Assembly: GCA_031835245.1 (NCBI GenBank)
Contig: JAVKOQ010000018.1
Span: forward strand, 335,090 to 399,089
Reading direction: 5' to 3'
DNA: 64,000 nt
Source: Balamuthia mandrillaris
Lineage: Eukaryota; Discosea; Longamoebia; Balamuthiidae
Shown: in pieces, positions 50,374 through 61,350 of the stretch
Layout: the number at the start of each line of letters is the position of its first letter
How positions within the stretch are numbered: position 1 is the stretch's first letter
The notes under the pieces: model-generated
The model's database searches: none
Told to the model about the DNA's origin: nothing
Seen by the model: only the letters and a program-made list of their open reading frames with translations
Program-made: the position numbers and the translations under genes

Positions 50374-52536
50374 ATGACTACCAAGAAAACGCTGCAGGGA
50401 AAATGTGTAGACTTTCTTCGCTCACTCCCTGACGCCCAACAACAACAGGGTGTGTTGCTGGTAATGTTCTCCAAGAGGTTTCAATCATATTGTGGAACGG
50501 ATTTTAAGGCGGAGTTGAAACGGAGACAGATAGGCAAGATGAAAAAGTTCTTTGCACAACACCCAGACAAGTTTCAAGTTTTTGGACCAGATTATGCGGT
50601 TAGGGTGCGCTTAGCAGAAACCAGCAAGCCGAAAGTCTCATCTGCAACAAAATCAAATACAACACCACCGGGTTCGTCATCTGCCGATTTGCAGTCTGCT
50701 TCCACTAACAAAAAAGTTCCGACGCCACCCGTTTGCTCATCACCAAACGTCTCAAAGGCGTCCTCCACTGGTTCCTCTTCTACCCCTGAATCGGCCACCT
50801 CGTCATCTGGTTCCAAGTCTCTTTGTGAGATAAAGGCACAACCGTCGTCACGAACGCCACCACCATCAGCTGCAATCCCAAAGCGAGGCAAGTACGTGCT
50901 TTTAGATACTGAAGCTAAAGTAAGAAATGCTATGCCGGTGCGTTGTACCTCCGTTTGTCAGCGATGACGAGCACAATTAATCTAAGTATTTGGTTGTACT
51001 AGGACCTGCAAAAGGCAGGGCGAGTTGCGGTGGACTGCGAAGGGGTCAATCTTGGTCGAGAAGGTCGGCTTTGCTTGCTTCAAGTGGCATTTGAAGCTCA
51101 AGCTGGTGGAAAGGAGAAAGCGCAAGACGAAAGGGAGGAAGCCAGTGTATCCGTGGAAACACAGGTGGTGATATTTGACCTTGTCCTTTTGCCGCAATTC
51201 CCATCTGAGTTGAAGTCCCTCTTGCAAGACGGGTCTGTACCTAAAGTTATGCATGATAGCAGAAAGGACACCGAAGCGCTTTACTTCCAGTACGGAGTCA
51301 CCGTCAAGAACGTCCATGACACGCAAGTAGCCTTCGGGTTGTTGGAAAGGCTTACCAACGGCATGTCTGGCCCGAGGATTGGCCTGGATACCCTTTTGAA
51401 GCGGTTTGGACTTCCGGGCAAGGCCAACGCTGATGAGATCGCTAAGCGATGGAAACGTGACCCGCATGTTTTTGAAACTCGGCCTTTGGATGGACAGTTC
51501 CTCGACTACTCCGCAGCAGACGTAGCGTTTCTTCTTCCTCTTTATGACGTGCTGATGGAACGAAGTCAAGCTGCAGTATTCTCTGCAGAGGCGCGAGACA
51601 GCAATCGGAACGCAGAGTTCTATTTACCGTCTACCTACTCTTCCGCGGCTTCGCTTCCTTTGGGTGCAGAGCTCTTTGTCACAAAAAAGGGGCTTGCAGC
51701 TTCGGCAATGGAGGCCATCAACATGAGCAGCATGGGAACCAACGAGGCAGCAACTCGCGAACTGGAAATTCTACTGTCAGCTCTTCCACCAGAGCTGGCA
51801 AATGTGGTGCAAGGAGAATCCGGACAGAAGGATTCTTCTATCCTGGAGATTGTGGTGGATTTGGGGCGGCCTGTCTGCATACGCTTCTCTAACGGAGAGG
51901 AAAGCCACATTGGAGAAGTGATGGTGCAGCCCGACCAAATCTTGCGTTCCATCTTCCGTGCCAAGTTCCCTACCTTTGAAGAACCCGCTGCTGGCGACAC
52001 ACATTACCTGTCTCAACTTTTGACTTGTGACAATCGTACTGGTCTTCGTGAGACACTCCACCGCATCAGCGCCATTAGAGGACGAGATGGGTCAGCTCTT
52101 GGCGTGACCATTCGTGTAGGGAAGCAAATACCAGGAGTAGCCTATCTTCTGTTTGACATCCTCCAAAAGGTTTGTGATCTGGAAAAACCCAAATCCATCT
52201 TGTTGCTTGGCCGTCCAGGCGTTGGAAAGACGACTCTATTGCGAGACATCATTCACATCCTGGCAGAAGAGTTTCATAGAAGGGTCATGATTGTTGATAC
52301 TTCTGATGAGATCGCCGGAGATGGAGAAACACCACATGCATGCATTGGAAGAGCAAGAAGGTTTGTGGTTTCAGTTCTACTTATTCTCCCTGACCTGCTA
52401 CTCACTCATTTTTAGGATGAGCGTGCAGGATAGGCAAGCTCAACATGAATGGAACTTCGTTTTTGTGAATCCCATTGATAGCATCCTCTCCTTTCCAATA
52501 AACCACATTGAAACCAGATCTGCATATCACTGCTGA
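50374..52536 (+). CDS. LOTUS-like/RNase D-type exonuclease/Ycf45-SpoIIIAA-like ATPase fusion, 3' truncated
   Basis: Exons are 50374-50937, 51003-52360 and 52416-52536 (an in-frame ATG also occurs at 50200). Residues ~10-85 look like a LOTUS/OST-HTH winged helix (KRRQIGKMKKFFAQHPDKFQVFGPDYAVRVRL), followed by a Ser/Thr/Pro linker. A DEDD 3'-5' exonuclease domain has VAVDCEGVNL (Exo I), VMHDSRKDTEAL (Exo II) and LDYSAADVAFLLPLYD (Exo III, YxxxD form). A Ycf45/SpoIIIAA-type AAA ATPase follows: LLLGRPGVGKTTLLRDII (Walker A), [29 protein letters not shown]. Homology stops after QHEW (about 52452). The Walker B strand and the rest of the ATPase are missing and replaced by ~28 unrelated residues. 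Retroelement sequence starts about 100 bp later, so the gene end was probably lost by rearrangement. An RNA-processing role is likely for the family. Confidence 0.8.
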
Positions 52537-52556
52537 ACTTCCATCATATCAATCTA

Positions 52557-53610
52557 CATTATGGATTTCTGGTGCATTTCACGAGATAGTAGTGGTTGGA
52601 AGGTGGGCTGTCATGGTCAAGGACCTTTTCCACTTCAAAGTGCTTGTCTTCGACAGGAGTGTTGGGAACCACAGGCTTGAGAGCACTTGGAGGAACCTTG
52701 TCTGGGAGTATGCCGCCAGTGATGTCTTGAAGGATGTAGGCTCCGTTATCAGTGCAGTGGTGGATAATGAAGGGACTGAGAAATTTGGGATCGGTTTTGG
52801 AGTTTGCTGATGGGTTTTTCAGCATCACCTTGTCCCTAGGAGAGAAATGGGTGTTGAAGTGTTTTTCTACATTGGTGGAGTATTTGGCAACCTTTTCATA
52901 GATGGAGGGGTAGACAATTTGCAGCATGCCCTTGGTGAGAAATGATCTCATGAGGAGTTTTTAATTTGGATCCACTTATAGGAGACTTCTTCTGCAGATT
53001 TGTCCTTGAGAGGGCGGAGAATCATAAAATGTGTGGTGATGTCCATGATGATGAAGATGTACTGATAGCCCATGAAATCTATTTGCAAGGGGCTGTGATA
53101 AGGCTGGTAACGAAACAACCCAACGGATACCAACTTGTTGTGTGCAGGGAAAAGACCTTTAATAGAATGAAAGAAAGAAATATATATACAAGGAGAGATA
53201 GGGATAGGTATTATGGGAGAGTGGTATAACAGGGCCTGTAAGGTTGATGGCAATATGCTCAAAGGGAAAAGTAGCATGTATCAACTTGAGAGGGTGGAAG
53301 CTGAGTCATGTAATGTTGAAGCAAAGGTATTCCTTGCAATGGCATGCTGTGTTGTGGCAGTCATTGCAAATGTTGGGCCAGAAGTAACCTTCCTTAAGAA
53401 CTTTGTGAAGAATGCTTTCAGTGCCTTTGTGGTTGATGGAGTGGAGTTGTTCTAAGATTTGTTGATGTTTGTTAGGAGGAACTGTTTTGCTGAGAAGGTC
53501 CTTGATGAAGTCATTTAATATATATGAAGGAGCCAAGGGTTGGCTGTCATTAAGTTTGATGTTGTTGATTTTGGGCTTTAGGGCCAAAGTTTTGGTGTTC
53601 TGAGCAACTT
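52557..53610 (-). mobile_element. Truncated Ty3/gypsy chromovirus-like fragment, copy 1 (degenerate)
   Basis: On the minus strand, fragments of an integrase lie in three frames. A zinc-binding H2C2 region (HSINHKGTESILHKVLKEGYFWPNICNDCHN style, near 53330-53450) is followed by part of the catalytic core (LQIDFMGYQYIFIIMDITTHFMILRPLKDKSAEE style, near 52990-53120) and the C-terminal beta-barrel with a chromodomain-like end (HFEVEKVLDH...YYLVK, near 52560-52640). Frame changes between the pieces show decay. RT and RNase H are missing. The upstream end of the element stops at a TTAGGG tract (53608-53628). Confidence 0.75.
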
Positions 53611-53705
53611 AGGTTAGGGTTAGGTGCGGGTACTCAGAACCTACGGCATTCAACTCCCCATGGTCCATTCTATAAAACTCTAAGTCTATAAGTCTAACGG
53701 ATAAA
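53608..53705 (+). repeat. Interstitial telomere-type tract plus shared junction sequence, copy 1
   Basis: Imperfect TTAGGG repeats (ttaggttagggttagg) are followed by gcgggtactcagaacctacg and about 50 further bases. The same junction recurs at 58072-58160 with ~70 bp identity. Confidence 0.85.
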
Positions 53706-53757
53706 GTGGGTCAAAGTAGCAATTTTTTCAATTTTCATATAGGAATACCTATATAAT

Positions 53758-54564
53758 CTAACAAGATATAATCATAAAAGCATCATCATCATCATCATCA
53801 TTCTCCTTTGTCTTTTCCTCTTCATCCAAGATGGAAATAACTGTAGTGGTAGTAAAAGTAGGAGATGATGATGGGGAGGAAGTGTTGTCATTATCATCAT
53901 CATCTGATTTGTCAAAGTCCTCATCGTGGACCACCAAGTATTTGGCCTTCAAAGTGTCCAGATTGTTGGAGAATTCTGTGAGGAGATTGCACCATTTATC
54001 ATAGCAATCATTGTTGGTTCGACATTGGGTAGGCAAGTGTTTGGCAATCTCCAACCAAGACCATTCATCATGCAAGTGCCAAGTGACAAGTGTACGGATT
54101 TCTGGTGCCTGCCAAGTGATCCGTTGTCAATGGCCATTCTTCCAATATTTGAATTGACTGGATAACAATTGTTGTCACTGAAGCGCTCTGCGAACTTGTT
54201 GTCGTCATGGTGTTTGTTTTTTCGAGTCAGGACTCTTGTCATCATCATCATTGAGAGAAGCAAGGGAGGAGGATGATTACTCTTGATGAGGGGTGAGGAA
54301 TGCTTTGTGAATGGGTGATTTATTGACCAACTTGGGAAGTATAGGAGCTACAAACTCATCCACCAGCTCATTCAAGCCACTGAAAAAGCTTTGTAGAATG
54401 TCAGAGATGTGTTGATGGCACAGCTGGCGATGAATATTGGGCCAACGAAGAGGAGATTTGTTTTTGGCCTCATAGGTGGCTGCAGCTTCAGCTAGCACAT
54501 CCTTATCAAACTCATCTGGATGATTTTCTACCCAAGCGATATAACATTCAAGCCACAAGAACAC
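53758..54564 (-). pseudogene. Degenerate Myb/SANT-like protein gene fragments
   Basis: The minus-strand frame 54075-53758 contains WSWLEIAKHLPTQCRTNNDC-YDKW-NLL, matching the second half of a Myb/SANT repeat (W..IA..L..RT...C..RW..L), followed by Asp-rich low complexity. A separate upstream frame (54564-54277) and fragments between them are in other phases. They look like pieces of one decayed or spliced gene, perhaps from a transposon that uses a Myb-like DNA-binding domain. Confidence 0.4.
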
Positions 54565-54569
54565 AAGAG

Positions 54570-54780
54570 AAAATAATAGATTATTTTAGATATAACAAAA
54601 CCATTTTAAACCATTTTAAACCAAAAAAACCTTGCTTGACTGAAAAAGACTAAAAAAGACTAGTTTAGACCAAAAAAGCCCAAACAAAACCAAAGATGAA
54701 AAAAGATAAAAATAGCCAAGATCAAACAGAAAAACCATTTCATACCAAGACTAAAAAAGACCAAACTAAACCAAAGGTTA
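54570..54780. repeat. Degenerate AAAACCATTTTAAACC-type repeats
   Basis: Runs such as aaaccattttaaaccatttt and many gactaaaaaagacc variants recur over about 200 bp. They have no coding potential. Confidence 0.6.
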
Positions 54781-54839
54781 AAACAAGATTTCAAGTTCAT
54801 TCAAAGTATACAAATGTAACCCAACTAGTTTGTATCTGC

Positions 54840-55250
54840 AAAGAGTGGAGAGCAGAGAGTGTAGACTGAAGAGGGAGAGTGGAGAGTGGAGAGTAGAGAG
54901 CAGAGAGCAGAGAGCAGAGAGCAGAGAGTAGAGAGCGGAGAGCAGAGAGTGGAAAGTGGAGAGTGGAGAGTGTAGACCAGGGAGCAGAGAGTGAAGAGCA
55001 GAGAGCAGAGAGCGTAGACTGGAGAGCAGAGAGTGTAGACGGGGGAGCAGAGAGCAGAGAGTGTAGACCGAAGAGCAAAGAGTGTAGACCCGAGAGTGGA
55101 GAGTGGAGAGCAGAGAGTGTAGACCAAAGAGCAGAGAGCAGAGAGCAAAGAGTGTAGACCAGAGAGTGGAGAGCAAAGACTGGAGAACAGAGAGCGTAGA
55201 CTGGAGAGTGTAGAATGTAGACCAGAGAGCAGAGAGTGAAGAGTGGATAG
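54840..55250. repeat. GAGAGCA/GAGAGTG minisatellite
   Basis: About 410 bp of 7-bp units gagagca, gagagtg and variants, with periodic gtgtagacc insertions giving a higher-order pattern of roughly 25-45 bp. The opposite strand reads as Leu/Ser/Cys-rich frames in all phases, which are artefacts. Confidence 0.95.
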
Positions 55251-55475
55251 TAACACCTCAAGGTCTTTTGTTTTTCCTCTTTGCTAGGCGAGGAGCACTT
55301 TTTGAGGTGCAAAAAAAAAAGCAAACAACCAAACAAACAAACAAACAAAACAATGTTAGTTACTAAAACAATATGTTGAAAGAAGAAAAAAATAAACAAA
55401 CCTTACAGGTTCTGTTTCTACAGTTGTTGCCTTTCTTTTCTTGGTATAGAAGTTGAAATCAATGAATGAAACAAG

Positions 55476-55562
55476 CAAACAAACAAACAAATAAACAAAC
55501 AAACAAACAAATAAACAAACAAACAAACAAACAAACAAACAAACAAACAAACAAACAAACAA
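55476..55562. repeat. (AAAC)n microsatellite
   Basis: Near-perfect aaac tetramers, with a shorter copy at 55321-55350, lie outside the LTR of gypsy copy 2. Confidence 0.95.
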
Positions 55563-55675
55563 CCTTGCAGGTTCTTTTTCTGTAGTTGCTGTTGCCTTTC
55601 TTTTTGTGGAGTTGGGTTTGGACCTTGTAAAAAAATGTTAACAATCCAAAAAGAACACAACGAGGGACAACAAAC

Positions 55676-56066
55676 TGTTAGAACCTGAGCATAGAACCAA
55701 GACAGGAACCAAGAGAAAGATGGGAGCCAAATGTATTTAATGAGAGGAAGAAAACAAGTGTGTTTGTGAGTGTGTTGTTTCTTTGTTTGTTCATCTGTGT
55801 GTTCTTGGTTGTGGGAAAAGCATTTATAGTTGAGAAGGCAACCAAGGAAGGAAAGGGGCTCGGGGTTGGGGAGTGACTTCTTGGTTTCTTTGTTCTTAAG
55901 TTCTAGGCTTGGGAAAGTTCCAGGGAAGGCAGGAGAAAGATCTTCAGAATGGCTCAGTGTTGACATAAAAGATCGATGATAGCTGATGTGAGATTGTTGA
56001 CAGAAAAGAGAAAAGAAACAAAGAAAGAAACAAAGAAAGAGTTGGTTATGTTGGCAGTTGCCAACA
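55676..56066 (-). repeat. Probable 3' LTR of gypsy copy 2
   Basis: On the element (minus) strand a purine tract ggaggaggaag immediately precedes tgttggcaactgccaaca (56066-56049), a typical polypurine tract/LTR junction. The opposite edge is proposed at 55676 (tgttag on +), giving TG...CA ends and ~391 bp. The inner palindrome tgttggcagttgccaaca strengthens the boundary. The 5' LTR is absent, so the length cannot be checked within the window. Confidence 0.6.
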
Positions 56067-56195
56067 TCACTTCCTCCTCCACAAAGAGGCGATTTTACCT
56101 TTCTTACGCATACGTTTCCAATAATTGTCAATAGTGCTGAGGTCGTCAAAGTGACTTGGAGGTTCCCAGGAGTCACCTCCAGGGCCGTAGCCTTT

Positions 56196-57511
56196 TCAGC
56201 AGACTAAATACTCACAGTTGCGGGCAGAACCACGATGATTAACAATGAAGCGAACCTCATAGCGTTTCGAAGTGGGATCAGTGGAGTCCAAAGAAGAGGA
56301 AGGGGAAGAAAGTGGCTTTGGTGGATCAACTTTCTTCAAGAAGGAAGGTAGAACCGTATCAGGAACAGGTTGACCAGTGAGATCTTCTAGGCAGTAAGCA
56401 CCGTGACAGGTACGTTTGATGACTCGGAAAGGACCAAGGTACTTGGGATCAGTTTTGGTGTTAGCACCAGAGTTTACAAGCATTACAGTGTCACCAGGAG
56501 CAAAGGAAACAAGAGGAGCTTTCTTGTTGAATGAGTCAGCGATTTTGTTGTTATATTCTTCAGTGGCAAAGGCAGCAGAAGGCCAAACAAGAGAGTGAAG
56601 GTCGATAATCTGCTTTTGACGTTCTTCAGGGGAGAGCGCCGAAGAAGTAGAAGAAGAAAAGTTGTCTGGCAGGTTTGAGGGACGACTGAAGAAGAGCTTG
56701 AAGGGAGAGGAACGATGACGAGAGGTGTAGCGATCATTGATACCTTTCTGTACAGCTGGAAGAAAGGTAGACCAGGAGGACCAGTCACCGTTGAGAAGTG
56801 TGAAGAGAAGAGATTTGGCCAGTTTAACGTGACTCTCAGCAGCACCGTTAGCTAGGTTCTTGAAAGCGGTCAATACAGCGTTGGCAAACTCTGTACCATT
56901 ATCTGATTGAATGATTTTGGGAAAACCAAAATCGCAAATAAACTGGTATAGAACTTGAGCAGTGGCAAGAGCGCTTTTGTCGGAGAGAGGTCGAAGAAGA
57001 GTGAAGCGAGTGGCCATATCAACTAGTAGGAAAAGCCATGTTCGTCAGAAGGAAGAGGGCCGAAGAGGTCGATAGCAATGTGATCAAATGGATAAGTAGC
57101 GGCAATGGTCTTCAAAGGATGAAAGCCATGTTTAGCCACGTTGAAGCATCGGCAAGCATCACAAGAGTGCGTGACGAAGTAACAGTCAGAGCAGAGAGAA
57201 GGCCAGAAGTATCCTTCATTCCAAATTCGATTGAAGATATGGGAGGCACCTTCATGAGTTTCAGAGTGAAACTTTTGAAGAAGTTCTTGTTGTTGTTCCA
57301 ACGAGGGGGCAGTCTTATCGTGGAAAGTCTTGATAAAGGCAGAAAGATCCTTCGACGGAGAAGAAGGAGGAAACTGATCAAGCTCAATCTGAAAAAGAGA
57401 CGAGAGGGAAGATGACTCAGGTGTAGACAAGGCGGAAGGCGAAGATGAGGAGGTCTTAGGAGTCAGAGTCTTTGCATATTGAGGGATTATCGGCCTGGTT
57501 AGACCAGCCAA
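56196..57511 (-). pseudogene. Gypsy integrase (H2C2, catalytic core, chromodomain-like end), frame broken
   Basis: The upstream frame (57511-57023) has the zinc-binding HSETHEG...CSDC...CDAC region and the first catalytic Asp (HIAIDLFGPLP). The frame changes near 57020, then 57017-56196 continues with ATRFTLLRPLSDKSA, the second catalytic region (IIQSDNGTEFAN) and a C-terminal FAPGDTVMLVNSGAN...KYLGPFRV barrel. The end YEVRFIVNHRGSARNCEYLVC matches the start of a chromodomain but stops before the WKG motif. Confidence 0.82.
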
Positions 57512-57544
57512 ACCATCCTCTTCCCAAAAATTCTTCGGATAGAG

Positions 57545-58075
57545 TCAAGAGAGGCAGTCTTCAAGGATCATTTTGATTCCAGGACGATGGACAACGTCAA
57601 AGTTGTACTCGAGGATGATGTAGGCCCAGTTGTTAAGTATATAATTGGAGTGCTTGGAAGTGAAGAGATAAGTGAGAGCCTTGTGATCAGTGAAAAGGGT
57701 AAAGCAGCGACCATAGAGCCAGCACTGAAATTGCAGAAGAGCAAAGACAACAGCAAGGAGCTCACGTTTCGTAGCCAGATAGTTGCGCTGGGCATCGTTG
57801 AGGGCACGGCTAGCAAAGGCAATGTAGTGACGTTGCTTGTCCGGGGTCTCTTGGTAGAGAACAGCACCAACACCATTCTGGGAGGCATCAGTTCCAACGA
57901 GAAAAGGGAGATCAGGAGCAGGAATGCTCAAGACAGGAGGCGAACTGAGGATGCGGCAAAGAGCATCAATAGAAGCTTGACAATCAGCAGTCCAGAAGGG
58001 TCGGAGATCACGGACGTATCGAAGAGTGTCAAGAGGAGCCGTAAGGCATGCAAAACGAGGGATGAAAGGCTTAGG
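57545..58075 (-). pseudogene. Gypsy reverse transcriptase end and RNase H fragment
   Basis: RNase H (57931-57545) shows FLVGTDASQNGVGAVLYQ, RNYLATKRELLAVVFALLQF, FTLFTDHKALTYL and NNWAYIILEYNFDVVHRPG, the standard LTR-retroelement RNase H. The frame continues upstream as the RT thumb/connection region to 58075, where it meets TTAGGG repeats. The C-terminus ends ILEDCLS, and the join to integrase is out of frame. Confidence 0.85.
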
Positions 58076-58165
58076 GTTAGGGTTAGGGGCGGGTACTCAG
58101 AACCTACGGCATTCAACTCCCCATGGTCCATTCTATAAAACTCTAAGTCTATAAGTCAATTGAAT
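58072..58165 (+). repeat. Interstitial telomere-type tract plus shared junction sequence, copy 2
   Basis: ttagggttagggttagggg is followed by gcgggtactcagaacctacg and the same ~70 bp as at 53626. After this shared part the two loci diverge, but both keep short matches (for example aataaagtgg). Confidence 0.88.
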
Positions 58166-58262
58166 AAAGTGGCATAATGTTACGATTTTTTCAAATTTCT
58201 CATAGAAGAACATATTCAATATGTGTTGCAACTAAGTGCTACACTGGTGGTTAATTGAACAG

Positions 58263-58960
58263 AAAGAAAAATAAAAAAAAGTGTTGTTCTGGCCAACTAA
58301 TAAAAAGAAAGAACTTCTGGAATCTTGGTACAAAGAAAGAAAAGAAAAAAAAACAAAAAGGAAAAAAAAGAAAAGAATAGAAAGAGAAAAGAGGAAAAAG
58401 AAAAAAATGAAAGGAACAATAAGAGAAAAAAAGAGCTAAAAAGAAAAGTAGGAAAAGTTAAAAATAAAAAGAAAAAGAAAGAAAGGAAAAGAAAAAAGAG
58501 AAAAACAGAAAAAGAGAAAGGAAAAAAAAGGAAACAGAGAATGAGAAAGAAAAAGAGAGAAAAAATAAGCAAAAATGAAAATGAAAAAGAAGATATAAGA
58601 GAAAAAAAAGAAAATGGGAAGAAAGAGAAAAAAAGAAAAAGAAGAGAACAAGAAAAAGAAAAAAGAAAAAAGAAAAAAGAGAAAGTGAAAAAAAAAAGAG
58701 AAGAGAAAGATAGAGGAAGAAAAAAAAAGAAGCAAAAAGAAGAAAGAAAAGAGAATAAAAAGAAAAAAAAGAGAAAGATAATGAAAGAAAAAGAAAAAAT
58801 GAAAAAAAAAGAGGGAAGAAGAGGAAAAGAAAGGAATAAAGAGAAAAAGAAGAGAAAAAAGAAAAAAGAAAAGGAAGAAAGAAAAGAGGAAGAGGAAAAG
58901 AAGAAAAGAGTGAGACAAAAAGAAAGAAAAGAAGCAAAAAAGAATAAAGACAATGAAAAG
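58263..58960. repeat. Polypurine (A/G-rich) block, copy A
   Basis: Nearly 700 bp of A and G with almost no C or T, made of gaaaaa/gaaa units. It is non-coding, and long frames on either strand are composition artefacts. It is followed by tttctctgtccaactaagtt. Confidence 0.95.
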
Positions 58961-58974
58961 CTTTCTCTGTCCAA

Positions 58975-61350
58975 CTAAGTTTGCATCTAAACAAGCTCCA
59001 TTCATAATAATTTACTTACCTATGCTCCAGACTATGGAGAATCGAATGCAACTGGTTTCAGCCTCTGAGGACATCATGTACCCGAGAAATTAATTATTTG
59101 AGCCAAAAACGAGATAATTCACTCCCACAACAAACCTGAGGGTCAAAACCAAAAAAAACTTTCCAAACACGTCCCCAAATAACAGAGAAAAGGTACCACT
59201 CCGACGGAGCGCTGCATATATAGTTCAAAAAAAAAAGAAGTCTGTTTTTAGAAAAATACAATCAAGTTTAAACAAAACTGAGTCATGTAAGGAAAAAAGA
59301 GAAAGTGGTTCAAATTAAGGGTGTGAAAGTAGCGCTCTGACGGAGCGCTAACCCCACGTGGGATTTTGAGGAAGGATGAAGAAAAAATAAAAACAACCAA
59401 GCTCAAACAGAACAGGGTCATGTAGGAAAAAAAGGGCAAATAGTACAAAATAGAGAAGTGAAAGTAGCACTCTGATGGAGCACTAACTATACAAGTGAGT
59501 TTGAGGAGGAAGAAAAAGAGAAAAGGAGGAGTAGTAAAACTAAAAATCAACTTACAGGGAGTGAAGGCAAAAGTTTTGAAGAAGGGAGCAATATCAACCA
59601 TAAGTATAAATAAAAACATAAAAAAGCTACGTCTGTAACCAAACAAGCTTTGTCTATGAAAATTTACTCACCTATGCTCTAGACTATAGAGAATCGAATA
59701 CAACTGGTTTCAGCCTTTGAGGACATTGTGTACTTGAGAAATTAATTGTTTGAGTCAAAAACGAGATAATTCACTTCCATAATGAACTTGAGGGTCAAAA
59801 CCAAAAAAAACTTGCCAAACACGTCCCCAAATACAAAGGAAAGGTGCCGCTCCGACGGAGCGCTGCATATACAGCTCTAAAAAAAAAGAAAGAATGAAAA
59901 ACTTTGTGATTATGATAAATATTTCATTTTAGACACAAAAATATAAAAAAAAAGCCAAGTCTGTAACCAAACAAGCTATGTCCATGAAAATTTACCCACC
60001 TATGCTCCAGACCATGGCGAATCGAATGCAACTAATTTCAGCCTCTGAGGACATTGTGTACTTGAGAAATTAATTATTTGAGCCAAAAACGAGATAATTC
60101 ACTCCCATAACAAACCTGAGAGTCAAAACAAAAAAAAACTGTTTAGACATAGTCCCAAAATAACACAGACCAGGTGCCGCTCCGCTGGAGCGCTTCATCC
60201 ACTGCTTTAAAACAAAAAGAAAGAGTGAAAAACTGTATGTTCTAGATAAATATTCCAGTTTTGAAACAAAAATATAAAAAAAAGCTAAGTCTGTAACCAA
60301 ACAAGCTATGTCCATGAAAATTTACTCACCTATGCTCTAGACCATGGAGAATCGAATGCAACTGGTTTCAGCCTCTGAGGACATCATGTACCTAAGAAAT
60401 TAATTATTTGAGCCAAAAACGAGATCATTCACTCCCACAACAAACCTGAGGGTCAGAACCAAAAAAAACTTTCCAAACACGTCCCCAAATAACAAAGAAA
60501 AGGTGCCGCTCCGAAGGAGCGCTGTATACACAGCTTAAAAAAAAAAGAAGTCTGTTGTTAGAAAAATACAATCAAGTTTAAACAAAACTGAGTCATGTAA
60601 GGAAAAAAGTGAGAGTGGTTCAAATTAAGGGTGTGAAAGTAGCGCTCCAACGGAGCGCTAACCTCGAGCAGGATTTTGAGAGAGGATGACAAAAAATAAA
60701 AACAACCAAGTCCCAACAGAACAGGGTTGTGGGAGGAGAAAAGAGGAAGTGGTGCAAAATAAGAGAGCGAAAGCAGCGCTCCGACAGAGCGCTAACTACG
60801 TGAGTGATTTTGGGCAGGGGTGAAGAATAATAAAAAGAACCAAGTCTGAACAAAACAGGGTTGTAGAGGGAAAGAAGAGGAAGTGGTGCAAAAGAGGAGC
60901 ATGAAAGCAGCGCTCCGATGGAGCGCTAACTGCGCAAGAGAGTTTGAAGAGGAAAAAGCCTCACCAGGAGGGTGATTGTGTTAAAAAAAAAGAACAACAC
61001 AAGATATGGCCCACAATATATAAACACGCACACACCACACAAGAGAAGTCCATATGCAGTAAAACACAAGAGTGAATAAAATAAAAGTAGTACGCACAGC
61101 ACAGTATAGATCAAGTTGCAAGGCCAACCAGAGAGGCACAGGTAGAACAAAGGCAGTAGGTTTTTTTTGTTTTGTTGTGTTTTGAAGGTAGAGAAGAAAG
61201 GGGGTGTAGTAAAACTAAAAATCAATTACAGGGAGTGCAAAAAGGGGAAAGTGCAAGTATTGGAGAAAGGAGCAATATCAACCACTAGCGAGCGCAAAGG
61301 AAGCTGTTGAAAACAAAGTGAAAAAAAAAATGAAGAAAAATAGGGGATAA
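58975..61350. repeat. Satellite region with palindrome-bearing units, block A
   Basis: Two unit types alternate. Type 1 (~330 bp; at about 58990, 59650, 59960, 60300) contains tttacttacctatgctccag, gagaatcgaatgcaactggt and ends with a ccgctccgacggagcgct palindrome. Type 2 (~133-135 bp; about 59330, 59465, 60641, 60776, 60909) contains aacaaccaag..cagggt and the same palindrome agcgctccgacggagcgct. Homopolymer A runs separate them. No gene is seen. Confidence 0.85.

Larger units (their letters stand above)
55676..58082 (-). mobile_element. 5'-truncated Ty3/gypsy chromovirus-like retrotransposon, copy 2
   Basis: In minus-strand order: the last ~45 residues of reverse transcriptase (58075-57935), RNase H, integrase zinc-binding domain, integrase core, C-terminal domain with a chromodomain-like end, polypurine tract and LTR. 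RT-RNaseH-INT order defines Ty3/gypsy. The 5' part is cut at the TTAGGG tract at 58072-58090. Confidence 0.88.

Noticed and set aside
54797-55399. Leu/Ser/Cys-rich 200-residue frame across the minisatellite
   Set aside because: Parallel frames in other phases have the same composition, which marks a repeat artefact.
55418-56176. 252-residue minus-strand frame downstream of the gypsy integrase
   Set aside because: It spans the probable LTR and the (AAAC)n microsatellite, contains no domain, and starts inside the element's 3' untranslated region.
58325-58978. Long Lys/Glu- and Phe/Ser-rich frames in the polypurine blocks
   Set aside because: All six phases are open through low-complexity A/G sequence, with no non-repetitive coding content. 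The same applies to 61673-62492.
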